From the NCBI GenBank assembly GCA_917880885.1, contig OU862909.1, positions 34,222,405-34,286,404 of the forward strand: a stretch of 64,000 nucleotides of DNA, in the 5' to 3' direction. Made by a program: the position numbers and the translations under genes. The DNA comes from Limnephilus marmoratus. Lineage: Eukaryota; Arthropoda; Insecta; Trichoptera; Limnephilidae. A model generated the notes under the pieces. The model searched no databases. It was not told where the DNA came from and saw only the letters and a list, made by a program, of their open reading frames with translations. Of the stretch, positions 33,679 to 44,200 are shown in pieces; positions within the stretch are counted from its first letter, which is position 1, and every line of letters begins with the position of its first letter.

Positions 33679-33998
33679 CAGGGCTGGGCAGTATTTGAAA
33701 TACTTGTAATTGAAATACGTATTTCAAATACAAATACGTATTTTGTATTTGTATTTCAATTACTCCCTAAAAATGTATTTTGTAATTGGTATTTCAATTA
33801 CCTGCTGCTGAAGTATTTTGTAATTTGTATTTCAAATACTTATGGCTTCAAAATACATTTTCAAATACATTTGGCGATCTTCATAATGATAATGAAAAAT
33901 TAACACAGATAGATAATACATAGACTATAAACGCTAGAATCCTGTATTATTGTCCTTTGCTATAGCACTCTTACTAATGATTATTTGTAGGTCTCTTA

Positions 33999-34161
33999 GG
34001 GGGCACACATTAATTACGTGAGCTCAAAAAAAGGGGGAGGGTCCAGCAAAATCTCACGTTACTTGAAAAGAATAAACGAAGTGGCCCAAATTTATCTCAC
34101 CAAGGGGCGGGGGGAGTCTAGTTTGGAAGAAAAACTGCTCACGTAATTAATGTATGCCCCC
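33999..34161. mobile_element. MITE, 163 bp, Harbinger-like ends
   Basis: Left GGGGGCACACATTAATTACG, right CGTAATTAATGTATGCCCCC, arms of about 25 bp. The flank is TTA on the left and TTT on the right, possibly a worn 3-bp duplication. Length and end structure resemble the element at 59993-60157. Confidence 0.7.
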
Positions 34162-34214
34162 TTTTATCATTGCTTTATAATGTACTGTACATTTTTTACG
34201 TCATGCTAGTTATT

Positions 34215-34775
34215 ATTATTATTATTGACCCAGATGTAGAGGTTAGGTGCAGAATTGAAGCAGCAAGAACTGCGTTCATTAAAATGAAATCCCTCTTCTG
34301 CAATGACAATATCAGCAAAACTAAGGCAGAGAAAGCTAAAATGTTATGTGTGGTCGGTCTTGCTCTACGGATGTGAAACATGGACCTTGAAAGTACATAC
34401 CGTGAACAGGTTAGAGGCTTTTGAAATGTGGCTTCACCAGAGAATGCTCAAGGTCCCATGGACCGACATGATCACCAACGCAGAAATTATCAGGCGAGCT
34501 AGAGCAGGTAGAGAACTGCTTACATTAATAAAAATCAGGAAAATTTCATATCTGGGTCATATACTTCGAGGGGAGAAGTATCACTTGCTCCATTTAATAT
34601 TGAAAGGCAAGGGCCAGGTAGGAGACAAATGTCTTGGCTGCATAATATACAAGAGTGGACCGGCATTAGAAGTGTGGAGGAGCTATTCCGGGCAGCGCAA
34701 ACAGAGAGACATTTTCAAGAGTGATCGCCAACGTTGGGGGGACCTGATACGGCACACAAAGAAGAAGAAGAAGTT
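34215..34775 (+). mobile_element. RTE-like LINE C-terminal fragment
   Basis: Two overlapping frames read MKSLFCNDNIS, then LKCYVWSVLLYGCETWTLK, RRARAGRELLTLIKI and ISYLGHILRGEKYHLL. The C-terminal part (SWLHNIQEWTGIRSVEELFR) continues in a shifted frame. These are the usual motifs after the RT domain in RTE-like LINEs. It ends in an AAGAAGAAG tail, is 5'-truncated, and has a close relative at 51295-51941 on the other strand. Confidence 0.85.
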
Positions 34776-35009
34776 ATTATTATTGTCCTGTGCTGTAATA
34801 GCACTGTTATTGTACATTTTGTACCATATTATATTATACTTTTCATTGCTTTGTATTGTACATTTTTGTATCATAGTGTTAGATCAAGCACTATAGGAAT
34901 AATTTAATTAATTGACTGATTACTAGATTATTTTTAAGTTAATTACTGTAGAGAAGAGCAGAGAAGTGAAATAACACAAAATTGCGATATACAAATGTCA
35001 TCCATTTAT

Positions 35010-35636
35010 ATATAAAAATTAATTCTTGTTTCCCTTGGTCACGCCATAACTTCAGAATGACTTTACCTATTTCATTCATTTTTTTTTAAGTTTTCTAATT
35101 TTTTATAGAAGGTTCTTACGGAAAGAAAAAGTAAGAAAATAATGCAGAAAATTGGATAATTTCAGAAAACTTTACTACTCTTTTAACTTCGCACGTCTGA
35201 CAGTTTGCGCGTTTGATGAAATTGAATTTAGCAGGCAGCTGTTTTTTTTTTTGTAACAAAAGAATTGTCTATGGATTTTTTAAATCATAGATATTTTAAA
35301 TAGGTACTTATGTTAGGTACCAGATTTGATTGATTGCTCTTATAATATAGAAAAATGAATATTTGTAATTCGTGAAAAATGAAAATTTGAATAGCCGACA
35401 CGCGAGTTGTTTGAAAACTGAATGTACTGGGACTAAATATATGGAACGCGGGAGGGGGTTGGCGCGATAAGAGGAGCGGGAGAGGGGAGAGGGTAGGCAG
35501 GGAAGGTGGAAGGGGAATGCAAGATTGGATAGGGATGCGTTAGGGTAACGGGGACGCACGGTAAAGGACATGCAGAGAGAAACAATTTATATCTTTGAAT
35601 ATGGCATTACAACGCATGCCGGGAACCAGCTAGTCT
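35010..35636 (+). mobile_element. Non-autonomous Helitron
   Basis: The 5' region starts TTTATATATAAAAATTAATT. The 3' end has the hairpin GGCAT-TACAACGC-ATGCC followed by GGGAACCAGCTAG and a T, as expected for Helitrons (subterminal hairpin, CTRR end, insertion before T). Internal blocks include CATAACTTCAGAATGACTT and a G-rich stretch. No Rep/helicase. The 5' end is less certain. Confidence 0.7.
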
Positions 35637-36043
35637 TATAATAATTATTATTATTATAATCTAACACCTAAGTCCCATACCACAAAACTTTACAAGTGGG
35701 GCGGAGACGAGATGTGTCTCGTGAGCATTATGATTAGTCAATTTTAGCACGTCTCTGTTTCACTCTGCTCAGTTTTGCTTCTATGGAAACGCACCCTTAG
35801 ATATGGGCACTTAACGACAATTTATTGCAACCAAAGGTTCTACGAAAACCAAATGTATTTTGTATTTTGTAATTTGTATTTTGTATTTGAAATTAAAAAA
35901 TGGTTAAAATATTGTATTTTGTATTTTGTATTTCAAATACACGACATGAAAGTATTTTGTATTTCGTATTTTAAATACATGCGAAAAAGTATTTTGTAAT
36001 TTGTATTTCAATTACAGCAAAGCATGTATTTTGCCCAGCCCTG

Positions 36044-36200
36044 ATTGGCCCCCAGATTCTTACCCATCCCTCGTACTTTTTTCCTTCCCAGAACTTCTTC
36101 TCCTCCCTTTCTTTTAAAAGATCTTCTAAAAAACATCCCAAAAGATGACATAGGTCCTGAGGTAAATGGTTTTCCTCAGCGCCTGGAGCTTGTTGTTAAA
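36044..36200 (+). mobile_element. SINE-1, right half after the hAT insertion
   Basis: Resumes with CAGATTCTTACCCATCCCTC and goes through CTTCCCAGAACTTCTTCTCC and AGATGACATAGGTCCTGAGG to the degraded 3' end near 36200. Confidence 0.8.
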
Positions 36201-36237
36201 AAGACAACAATAAGCCGTTATGTAAATAAACAGATAT

Positions 36238-36478
36238 ATTTTTTTTGACATGACATGACCTGAGGAAAATAATTTCCCTTAGGGCCTATGTCATCTTTGG
36301 GGATGCTGTTTTGAGGATTTTTTAAGGAAAGGTGGGAGAGGAGAGTTCTGGGAAGGAAAAGGGTTTAAGTGGTGTGTAGGAATCTGGGGTTCAGTGTGTC
36401 CTGGTCATCCGCCTCCAAGACCTAAACAAACCTCACCCATGAACGCGTGCACCCGTGCTAAATCGCCAAACGTAGCGA
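36238..36478 (-). mobile_element. SINE-1, 3' two thirds
   Basis: Poly(A) reversed at 36238-36247, then GAGGAAAATAATTTCCCTTA, GGGTTTAAGTGGTGTGTAGG, CTGGTCATCCGCCTCCAAGA and CAAACCTCACCCATGAACGC. Very similar to the copy at 60190-60409 but longer on the head side. Confidence 0.85.
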
Positions 36479-36639
36479 TTTAGATATAATATTACAATTT
36501 GAAAATCTCTCTCAAAATTTTTGTCATGTAATTTTTTTTATACAATAGAGGTAAATTATTTTACGACAAATAATAATATGATAAAGACACCATACATACC
36601 ATGCAATAAAAGCATTCAACATTTTTTTTTTATTTTTTT

Positions 36640-36960
36640 TTTTTTTATTAGTAATAGAAGGTACATAAATTACAAATAAATTTTATACAGTAATTCATTA
36701 CATAGTGGAATATTTGATGTACCCCCATAATTAAGCAAGGCTTGTGTGTATGGGGGGATGTTATTGTATTGCTTTTTTATATCATTCAGTTTAAGTTTTC
36801 AGTATAATTTTTGAGGTGAGTTTTAAAATATTTTATATTGGTATTCATGTTTCTAATTTTTTCTGGTAATGAATTAAAAAATTTTGCTCCGAGATATTTA
36901 TGACTCAATTGTCCATTTTTTTTTTACATTTTGGAGTGGGAAGTATTGATGTTTGCCTAA
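36640..36960 (-). mobile_element. Jockey-like LINE C-terminus
   Basis: On the minus strand: KYLGAKFFNSLPEKIRNMNT, then KYFKTHLKNYTEN, a 1-nt frameshift, and KLNDIKKQYNNIPPYTQALL to a stop near 36650. This is the C-terminal end of a LINE ORF2. A long T run at 36620-36648 would be its poly(A) tail. Confidence 0.7.
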
Positions 36961-37796
36961 GACTTCTGTTATTTTTAAAGGGTGCAACTTGATTTTTAAT
37001 ATTATCTTTATAAATTTGTAATGTTGCATGATAAAAGTATAATGCACTTAATTTTCTGACAATCTTTCACTTGATACAAAAAATGAGGAAAACCAAAATG
37101 GATTCGGACACAACAAAGGTTGGATTAAAGAACAAAAAAAAATATTACAAAAATTTTATAATATAAAAGAATAAAACATATACACGTTAAACACACAATA
37201 CCGTTATAAAACACACGTCATTCACACACACAAAACTCAAAATGTTTGCCGATTTTACTTAACATATTTGAATAAAATTTATTATGTACATAACTAACTT
37301 CATCTTAATGAATTTTGTATTATCTCAGAACTGTAAACCAACCCGATTTTTTTTTTTTTTATCAGTTTCATCCCGACATGACGTGTTTTTTTGCTCCGCA
37401 GTATTATTTTTATATCACGGAACCCTTCGGTGCAATCTCTTTGAAAATGTGTCAAAATACGTGGTTTAGTTATAGCTTCATAATTTGATTACGAAATTTG
37501 TTTTTGCATTGTTGCAACAGTGGTAAAAATGACAAAGTTTGCAAGTGAATTCGAGTGAACACAAAGGATTTGACACAAAGGCCTGACATCAATACTGAAA
37601 GATAAGATCCACCTTACTTTTGTTTATAAATATTAGTTGATGGCGTAGATTGTTTATAGGTATAACATAATATTTCAGAGCATTGAACTCGGATACCAAC
37701 ATAAACAAACCACTTAGAGAGTCATTCTTGAATTTTTTTCTTAATTGTTGTTTTTTCCAGTCAGCCTGATTTTAAAATATTTATTTTAATTGTTTA

Positions 37797-37865
37797 TAAT
37801 AATAATAATAAATTTGGACAACTTATATAGCGCTGTTTTTGCGAAAAATCGCCTCAAGAGCGTGT
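37797..37865. repeat. AAT-tailed repeat end
   Basis: AATAATAATAATAA followed by a TTATATAGCGCTGTTTTTGC box. Relatives at 3761-3830 and 55436-55512. Probably 3' ends of one LINE or SINE family read on the minus strand. Confidence 0.45.
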
Positions 37866-38189
37866 TGTTCATCAAATCGCGATGTTCATCAAAAGCTTGT
37901 TGACGCGTTTCGTCCCCGTATGAGGTCTCTTATTCCTGCAGAGATTATTTTGATAATTTCAAGTGGGTCTTTTGTCATCACAATTCGGAGGGTGTCCCTT
38001 GTATTGTACACGGAATTAACAGACAAGTTATTTAATTTTTTTATTTTCATTCTTAGGTTTTTATTTTATTTAGATATTGTTCTTGCACTGAAATAGATCC
38101 CGACTTACAGCATTAAGTGCAACCCGAGAGCTTGTCAATTCAAGCAATTCTGTCTTTTCAAAACCTATTTGAGGATCTGATTCGAATAT

Positions 38190-39960
38190 TCAAGAAAGAA
38201 AAAAGAGGCTAGAAGAAATAAGTAGAGACAGGAAAAACCAAGAAGAGCCGCACGAGCCACGAATAGGCAGGGGAAAGTATGAAGAACTAAGAAAAATCTG
38301 TAAGATGCAAGAAGAAGCGAGAAAGGCCACGATAAGAAAAAAAGTCGAGATGCAGCAAGGAAATGTCTGCAGAGACTAGGAGAGCCAAGAAAAGTCAAGA
38401 GAAGCAAGAAGGAAAATGAGGATGCAAGATAAAGCCATAAGAATTATAAAAAAAAATAATAATAAAAATAAAAAAGCAAGAAGATGAAAGCAGAGACTAC
38501 GAGATCCCAGAAGAGCCAAGAAGATGCAAGAAGCGAGTAGATGGCAGAAGAACCAAGAAGTTTGCAAGAAGATGCAAGCTGAGACTAGGAGAGCCAAGAA
38601 GAAGCTAGAAGACGCCATATGAAGCCAGAAGAACCAAGAAGTAGAAAAACTGGCTAGTGGAAGCAAGTTAATGCAAGAAGTGGAAAGAAAATAATTAATA
38701 AGTCAAGAAAGAACCAATAAGAGCCACGACAATAAAATAATCAGCAAGAAGAGACTGGTAGAGGCGCAAAATTAAAGAAGGGAGTAGTTGGAAGCAGAAG
38801 AAGTGGGGAGCATAAAGAAGTGGGAAACGAGAAACCTACGTTCAATCATCTCCTTTGTTCCTGCACTTACGCACTGGTCGATTAAATTCCGCAAGAAGTG
38901 GCAAGAAAAGCCAGACATTGTGATCCAAGAAGGATTAATAAAATGTAAGAAGAGTCAAATCGACTCAAGGAGAGACAAAATACGAGAAGACACAAGACGA
39001 TACAAGACAGGCCAAGAAAAGACAAGAAGAGATTGTAAGAGACAAGAATAGACAAGAAGAGTCGGTCAGAAGATTCAAGACGAGCCAAGAAGGGACTAGA
39101 AGAAGCAAGAAGAGTCAAGAAGATACGATAAGGTCCCAGAAAATCCAAGAAGAGACAAGAAGAGCCAAGAAGAGTCAATAAGAGACGAGAAGAAGCAAGA
39201 AGAGCCAAGAAAAGTTGAGAAGAGACAAAAAGATTCAAGAAGAGACGAGAAGATTCACGAAGGGGCAAGAAGATAGAAGCCCAGCCAAGAAGGGACGTGA
39301 AGATCCAAGAAGAAGTAAGAGTCAAGAAGAGACGATAAAACAAGAATGAACAAGGAGGGTTGGTAAGCAGTTGGAAGACTCAAGAAGAGACAAAACGAGC
39401 CAAGGAGGGGTGAGAAGTTAAAAGATGCAAGAAAAGGCAAGAAGATGCAAGAAGAGGTAAGAGGATCCAAGAAAAGAAGAGCCCAGAAGAGACAAGAAAC
39501 GCTATGAAGAGCCACGATTAGCCGTGAAGAGATAAGAAGATCCAAGAAGGGGCAAGAAGAGACGAGAAAAGCAGAGAAGAGACGAGAAGATCTGAAGAAA
39601 CATGAAGAGCCAAGAAGAGACATTAAGAGACGAGAAATAGCAAGAAGATCCAAGGAGGGCAAAGAAGAGATAAGAAGAATCAAGAAGAGACTAGAAGAAG
39701 TAGAAAGGGCCAAGGAGAGACAGAAAAATCACAGAAGGGACAAGAAGAAGCAAAGAGCAGAGACAAGAAAAGCCACGAAGGGTCAAGAAGAGCCAAGAAG
39801 AGCCGGAAGAGACAAGAAGATCCAAGAAGAGACAAGAAGGGACAATAATTGGGATCAATAAGAGACAAGAAGAGTCAAGAAGAGACGAGAAGTTCAAGAT
39901 AAGCGAGAAATAGACAAGAAGATCCAAGAAGAGCCGAGAATAGGCAAGAAGAAAGAACCC
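38190..39960 (+). repeat. 1.8-kb polypurine tract of degenerate CAAGAAGAGAC-like repeats
   Basis: The + strand is almost all A and G with regular single pyrimidines; the basic unit is about 11-12 bases (CAAGAAGAGAC, CCAAGAAGAGC). It is most regular from 39010 to 39960 and more diffuse before. A short non-repetitive interruption lies at 38830-38885. The complementary strand gives long serine/leucine/phenylalanine-rich ORFs that are products of the repeat and not genes. Confidence 0.9.
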
Positions 39961-40183
39961 ATAAAGAAAGGATTTAAAAAAATATCGTAATGCTCAATCC
40001 ATTCCTTTATTCCTGCCCAGCCTAGATTCCAATATTGGCTTATTAGGTTGCCATGTATACCGGTCGATTGAACTCCAACCTCCTTCCCATCCTCAGAGCA
40101 CGTGTTCCTAGTCCTAACAAATCAGTGCCCCCTGGTGTACCGGTCTCACCGGGACAGGAGTACTCCTGGCTGGGGTGGTACAA

Positions 40184-40210
40184 TCGTATCGTATCGTATC
40201 GTATCGTATC
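40184..40210 (+). repeat. TCGTA microsatellite, 5.4 units
   Basis: Perfect TCGTA repeats, followed by CTCAGAACTGTAAACCAACC, a 20-mer that also occurs at 37325. Confidence 0.9.
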
Positions 40211-40899
40211 TCAGAACTGTAAACCAACCCAGTGAGGCCAACATTATTAAATTGTATTATAAAATGTAAATTATTCTACAACATAAATAAATAATTGTTT
40301 TGCACCCGATGGTACTGTCCGGCAAAAGAAAATTTGCCCTCTTCCCTCGATACCATAAGCACGTGCTTATTTTGCTTAATGGCTAATTCAGCCCTGGACG
40401 TGTAGCATAACTGCATAGCATGCATATTGCCGAATGTAAAAATAAAAAACGATCTTTAAATACATTTCGTTCGACTGAGAAAAGCAGTGTACGGCCAGGT
40501 TAGGTTGGATAACAACCGACTTTTTCGGCTTCGCTTGAAGGGGTGCCACAAAATAAGTTTACAGGTTAGTCCAGATTAGATATGAGGAGAGAGACAATGC
40601 ATTCTACCTTCAAAGTTATTTATTAAAGTTTACAATATACATAGGATTTAACGGTAATCCAGTTGATTAGTCGGATATCTCCGGAAAATCGAAATTTGTT
40701 TTGAATATGCAGTTATGAGTATACGTTAAGGTGTACCCTCTATCTGGTACAATACTCGGATTACTCATAAACACCACCAAATCAATTACAATGCACCAAA
40801 ACTTGTAATGAAATAAACAATGTAGATGTTGACTGGGTCAATATGCCATACTAATGCACCGGACCTTTATGCCTCCCGGTGTTATTTTATAGCATCTTT

Positions 40900-41640
40900 T
40901 TTTTTTTTTACATTAACTCCACACAGGAGGCTCTGAGAAAAATGACTTCCCTCAGGGCCTATGTCATCTGGGATGCTGTTTGGAGGGTCTTTTTGAGGAG
41001 AGAAAGGAATTAACATTGGTCTTGAAAGGACCCATGTTGTAGGAAGGAGGAAACACAGAGGCCGGCAAATCATTCCACAGCCGAGCTGTTGAACACAAGA
41101 ACGAGTTGAATAAACGACCCGTTCTCATGTGACAAATGTCAACCGTTTGCAAATGTTGGGCCCGCATTTGGCGTGTTTCCCGACTATGCTCCGGTGCCGA
41201 AGGGATCAATGACGCTAGTTCCTCGGAGCATCTTCCATTGTAATACCGGTAGAACAAGGATAGCATTCCCACCCGACGCCTGTATTCTAAAGATTGCAAT
41301 CCGTCTGTTAAGATGGGAGAATCTATTAGGCGGACCGCCCGTTTTTGCACAGAGTCGAGGGTATTTTTCAGGTATTTTGGAGCTCCACACCAGAGGTGGC
41401 TGCCAAATTCAACCGTGGGGCGCACTTGTGATTTGTACAGGGTTAGCAGTTGTGTACTATTAAAGTATCTGCGGTCCCTGTGTACAGTACAGTATACAGT
41501 ACGCCCAGTTTTTGGGAGGCTAACTTTACTCTGGCTTCGATGGAGCCCCCATACCTGAGCTGGTCACTTAGGGTTACACCAAGCATATCAATGGAGGGCC
41601 TATTCGGAAGATTGCTACCGTTGAAAGATACTAAATTTTC
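40900..41640 (-). mobile_element. LINE-A 3' end with 153-codon open C-terminus
   Basis: Best LINE-A copy. On the minus strand 41425-40964 is open and reads RPTVEFGSHLWCGAPKYL, VQKRAVRLIDSP, MLSLFYRYYNGRCSEEL and RLWNDLPASVFPPSYNM up to a stop at 40964. Upstream (41640-41440) the same protein continues after a frame break caused by a short ACAGTACAGTATAC expansion. The tail of about 60 bp and poly(A) (40900-40963) is the SINE-1 3' end. No RT catalytic motifs in this copy. Confidence 0.85.
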
Positions 41641-41811
41641 GTTTTATTTTATGTTGGTGTTTATATTTTTTTTTGTGTACTTAAACGTTGAATAATAGTC
41701 AGATCACTTTTGATTTTTGAATTTTCTTTCTGCTAAAGCGTAATGTCTTTATACCAGGTTTCAGTCCGAAAAATGCTGATTTAGAGAAAAAAAATTGTGC
41801 GTAAAAGATAT

Positions 41812-42165
41812 TTTTTATTACAATAGCTCTACACAGGAGCCCCTGAAGAAAATAATTCCTCTCATTGCCTACTTCATCTTTGGGGATGCTGTGTGAAGGA
41901 TATTTTTAAGAAAGGAAGGCGAGGATGTTCTAGGAAGGACAAAGATATGAGGGGTAGGTAGGAATATGGGGGTCAGTGTGTCCAGGAGTGACGGATGAAT
42001 AATTCCATCTCTCCCACTGGGGTACAAGGTGATGTTCCGAAAGAGCCCTGCAAAACGTCTCCCTCAACCAGTCTTTCTTGATCTGGCCTGCCACGCAATT
42101 GGTGGCAGACGGATCCGCAGTCAAGACCCGGACAAACCTCAATCAACGAACTCTGAACCCATGAA
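41812..42165 (-). mobile_element. SINE-1, long diverged copy
   Basis: 3' end GCTCTACACAGGAGCCCCTG, GGGGATGCTGTGTGAAGG, middle GGGTAGGTAGGAATATGGGG, CTGGCCTGCCACGCAATTGG and AGACCCGGACAAACCTCA. The GC-rich head is not preserved. Confidence 0.75.
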
Positions 42166-42716
42166 CTATGAACTATGTGTGTATATTCCTGTATATGAGG
42201 GAATATACATACTACCCATTCCTGTATCCATCGTTGTTCTTAACAAGAATGCTCGATCTTAATACCTTAGAAGCCCCCCGAAAAATATTTTTGGGGAAAC
42301 ATTTTTTTAAGCTGATCTCCGGTACTGTACCGAATCCACCTATGTTAAAGGAGATTAACCTATATGTCCCTAACGCCTATACTCGTGGAAGATCCCACGC
42401 ACTTTTTTATGCTCCGAATGCAAGAACTTCTTCCTTTCAGAATGCCCCATTAAACAGAGCAATTCAACTGCTTATAGCCGGTTCACACGGTTCAACTTTA
42501 GTTGATCAACTCGACACTTGAAAGTATATTGACAGGTGTGAACCTTCTTTCAACAAAGTTGAACAAGTTTTTTGTTGACTAGCTAAAGTTGATAGCCCGT
42601 CTACTTTTGACGTTCAAGTATGATCGCGCCATCTTGGTTACCATAGTTACTCGCGTGCACAACTAGACGTCAAACATTTATGTCCATATTCGTTAGACAT
42701 TCCTAGTTCTACCATC

Positions 42717-42938
42717 ATGGAATCCGTTTCAACGAAAAAATATTTGAAATGGTCGGATGATTTGATGTTCAGATTTATGCATCCCTGTCTTTGGGATCAA
42801 AAGCAAGAAGTGTACACAAATAGAAATGCCCGTGATACTGCAATAAATAATATGTGTTTCATTTACACTACCTACCCAATATATTATGATAATGACAAAA
42901 AAATAACGGTAAATATTCAGAGCATGCGTCACCATTAA
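42717..42938 (+). CDS. MADF/Myb-like DNA-binding ORF of the Harbinger element (truncated)
   Basis: 73 codons starting MESVSTKKYLKWSDDLMFRF, with CLWDQKQEVYTNRNARDTA. The W at the start of helix 1, CLW....., YKNR-like and R.A positions fit the MADF domain (about 80-90 residues), found in the second protein of PIF/Harbinger transposons. There it helps the transposase bind DNA. The frame leaves the domain pattern near IYYDND and stops soon after, so the domain is incomplete; a spliced continuation is possible, since GGTAAATA occurs at 42907. Transposon protein, not a host gene. Confidence 0.6.
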   Translation: MESVSTKKYLKWSDDLMFRFMHPCLWDQKQEVYTNRNARDTAINNMCFIYTTYPIYYDNDKKITVNIQSMRHH

Positions 42939-43134
42939 TACGCATAAATTAAAAGAAAAAAAACTTTGTACAAATCTAATAACAATAACTACCTGTCAAA
43001 GTATGACGTTTGACGTTGTTGTTTTTAAGTTATGGTTAAGCTAATTTTAACGAAATATGGATTATTTCCTTGCTTCTCCGGTTATTGTAGTTAGTACTGT
43101 TAGTAGTAATTATTATTAATTTAAACATCTCTGA

Positions 43135-43368
43135 AAAATTTTATCGCCAATTTTGGAAAGCAGCTCATCAAATTGTTTTTCTGTCATCCATATCCTTCGG
43201 AGTCTTCTAGTTCCATCTCTTTCAAAATTGTGTTGGATGCGCCTAATTCATGATCCATTTTCTCGCCCAAATACGACGTTTTTTATGCTTTTTCATAATC
43301 TCGAGCTCATCTCGCAAAACATCAGAAGTTAGAGAGACGCACGCACTGACAATTTCAGTTGACGCCAT
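43135..43368 (-). pseudogene. Harbinger transposase N-terminal remnant
   Basis: An ATG at 43368 (minus) opens MASTEIVSACVSLTSD. After a lysine-rich stretch comes RRIWARKWIM, and after two frame disruptions NTILKEMELEDSEGY and MTEKQFDELLSKIGDKIF. This order (RR.WVR.W, L..EL.LED...Y, FR......FD.LL..I) is the conserved N-terminus of PIF/Harbinger nucleases. The catalytic DDE core is absent, so it is dead. Confidence 0.65.
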
Positions 43369-43678
43369 CTTGAATGTCAAATTCGGTTCTACTTAAATTG
43401 AAACGTGTGAACATAATCTCGTTCAACTTTTTACGTTTAATAAAAGTGGATCAACAAAAATTGAAACGTCTGAACGCGCCATTACCGATTCTGCATTGAG
43501 CATTGAAATCTACAATTTTACCTATAGAGAGTTCAGTAACTATCTTTTGACATACGTCTCAACATAGTGAAACTGCCCCTTAGACTTTTTTTTTCTCTTA
43601 AATTTTGTAATCTTCTCCGTAATAATTTGGTGTATAACTGTTTTATGGAGAATCTGAAAAAATAAATAAATAAATGAA

Positions 43679-43790
43679 CCCTCTACTAAGTCACCACAAG
43701 TAGCGAACCACTTGGGTGACCTATGAAAGAGTTGTTGGTTATCCAATAAATGGTTCGGCGGTACCATATCCGCCTCCCAAATTGTAATCA
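43679..43790 (-). mobile_element. SINE-1 head fragment
   Basis: Minus strand: GGAGGCGGATATGGTACCGC, CATTTATTGGATAACCAAC, CATAGGTCACCCAAGTGGTT. Only the head, with a TAGTAG end; the body and tail are missing. Confidence 0.8.
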
Positions 43791-44200
43791 TAATCGTGTA
43801 TGATAATAATAACGCATTATTTATATAAAATAAACAATCTAGAAATGATTCTTCAACAATCGATCAAAAAAGTTGTGCAGTTATTGATTGTTCACAATAT
43901 GAAACGGCGCGGCGCCTTACAAATTTTCCAAGAATAAATTTTATTCGCAACAAAAAATATGGATTAAAAAAACAGTGCGTTCGTAAGTTCTTCTTCTGGC
44001 CGGCTGTACTGAATGAATGTATTGAGTCGTTGATGAGGACAAATAATCACCTAGAGCAGTAGTCACATGTAGGTCAGCTCATGTGCTGTTTCACAATCGT
44101 CAAGGTTCGCTCGCAGACACTTTTTCTCCAAGTCCGGGATTCACGCTTCGTGGACACCAATGCCGCGGTCGTCGGCCGCCCAAGTCTCTGCACTTTACAC

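Larger units (their letters stand above)
33679..36043. mobile_element. hAT element, 2.4 kb, with three nested insertions
   Basis: Terminal inverted repeats of 12 bp: CAGGGCTGGGCA at the left and TGCCCAGCCCTG at the right. Perfect 8-bp target duplications ATTGGCCC lie at 33671-33678 and 36044-36051 inside SINE-1. Both subterminal regions are rich in TATTTTGTATTTG-like repeats. It contains a MITE (33999-34161), an RTE LINE (34215-34775) and a Helitron (35010-35636); without these about 1 kb remains, with no transposase. A non-autonomous hAT by termini and duplication length. Confidence 0.9.
42475..43481. mobile_element. PIF/Harbinger element, about 1.0 kb, internally deleted
   Basis: TTA on both sides (42472-42474 and 43482-43484) gives the 3-bp duplication of the superfamily. 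Ends: TAGCCGGTTCACACG at the left and, reversed, TGGCGCGTTCAGACG at the right; similarity continues to GTTGATC about 30 bp in. It carries a MADF-like ORF on + near the left end and the N-terminal part of a Harbinger transposase on - near the right end, facing each other. The DDE part is lost. Confidence 0.8.

Noticed and set aside
33700..33880. TATTTTGTATTTG-rich sequence as an independent satellite
   Set aside because: It occurs at both ends of the hAT element and is its subterminal region.
38165..39930. Several overlapping ORFs of up to 153 codons rich in Leu, Ser and Phe on the minus strand
   Set aside because: They follow the polypurine repeat on the other strand; low complexity, many overlapping frames and no recognisable start or domain.
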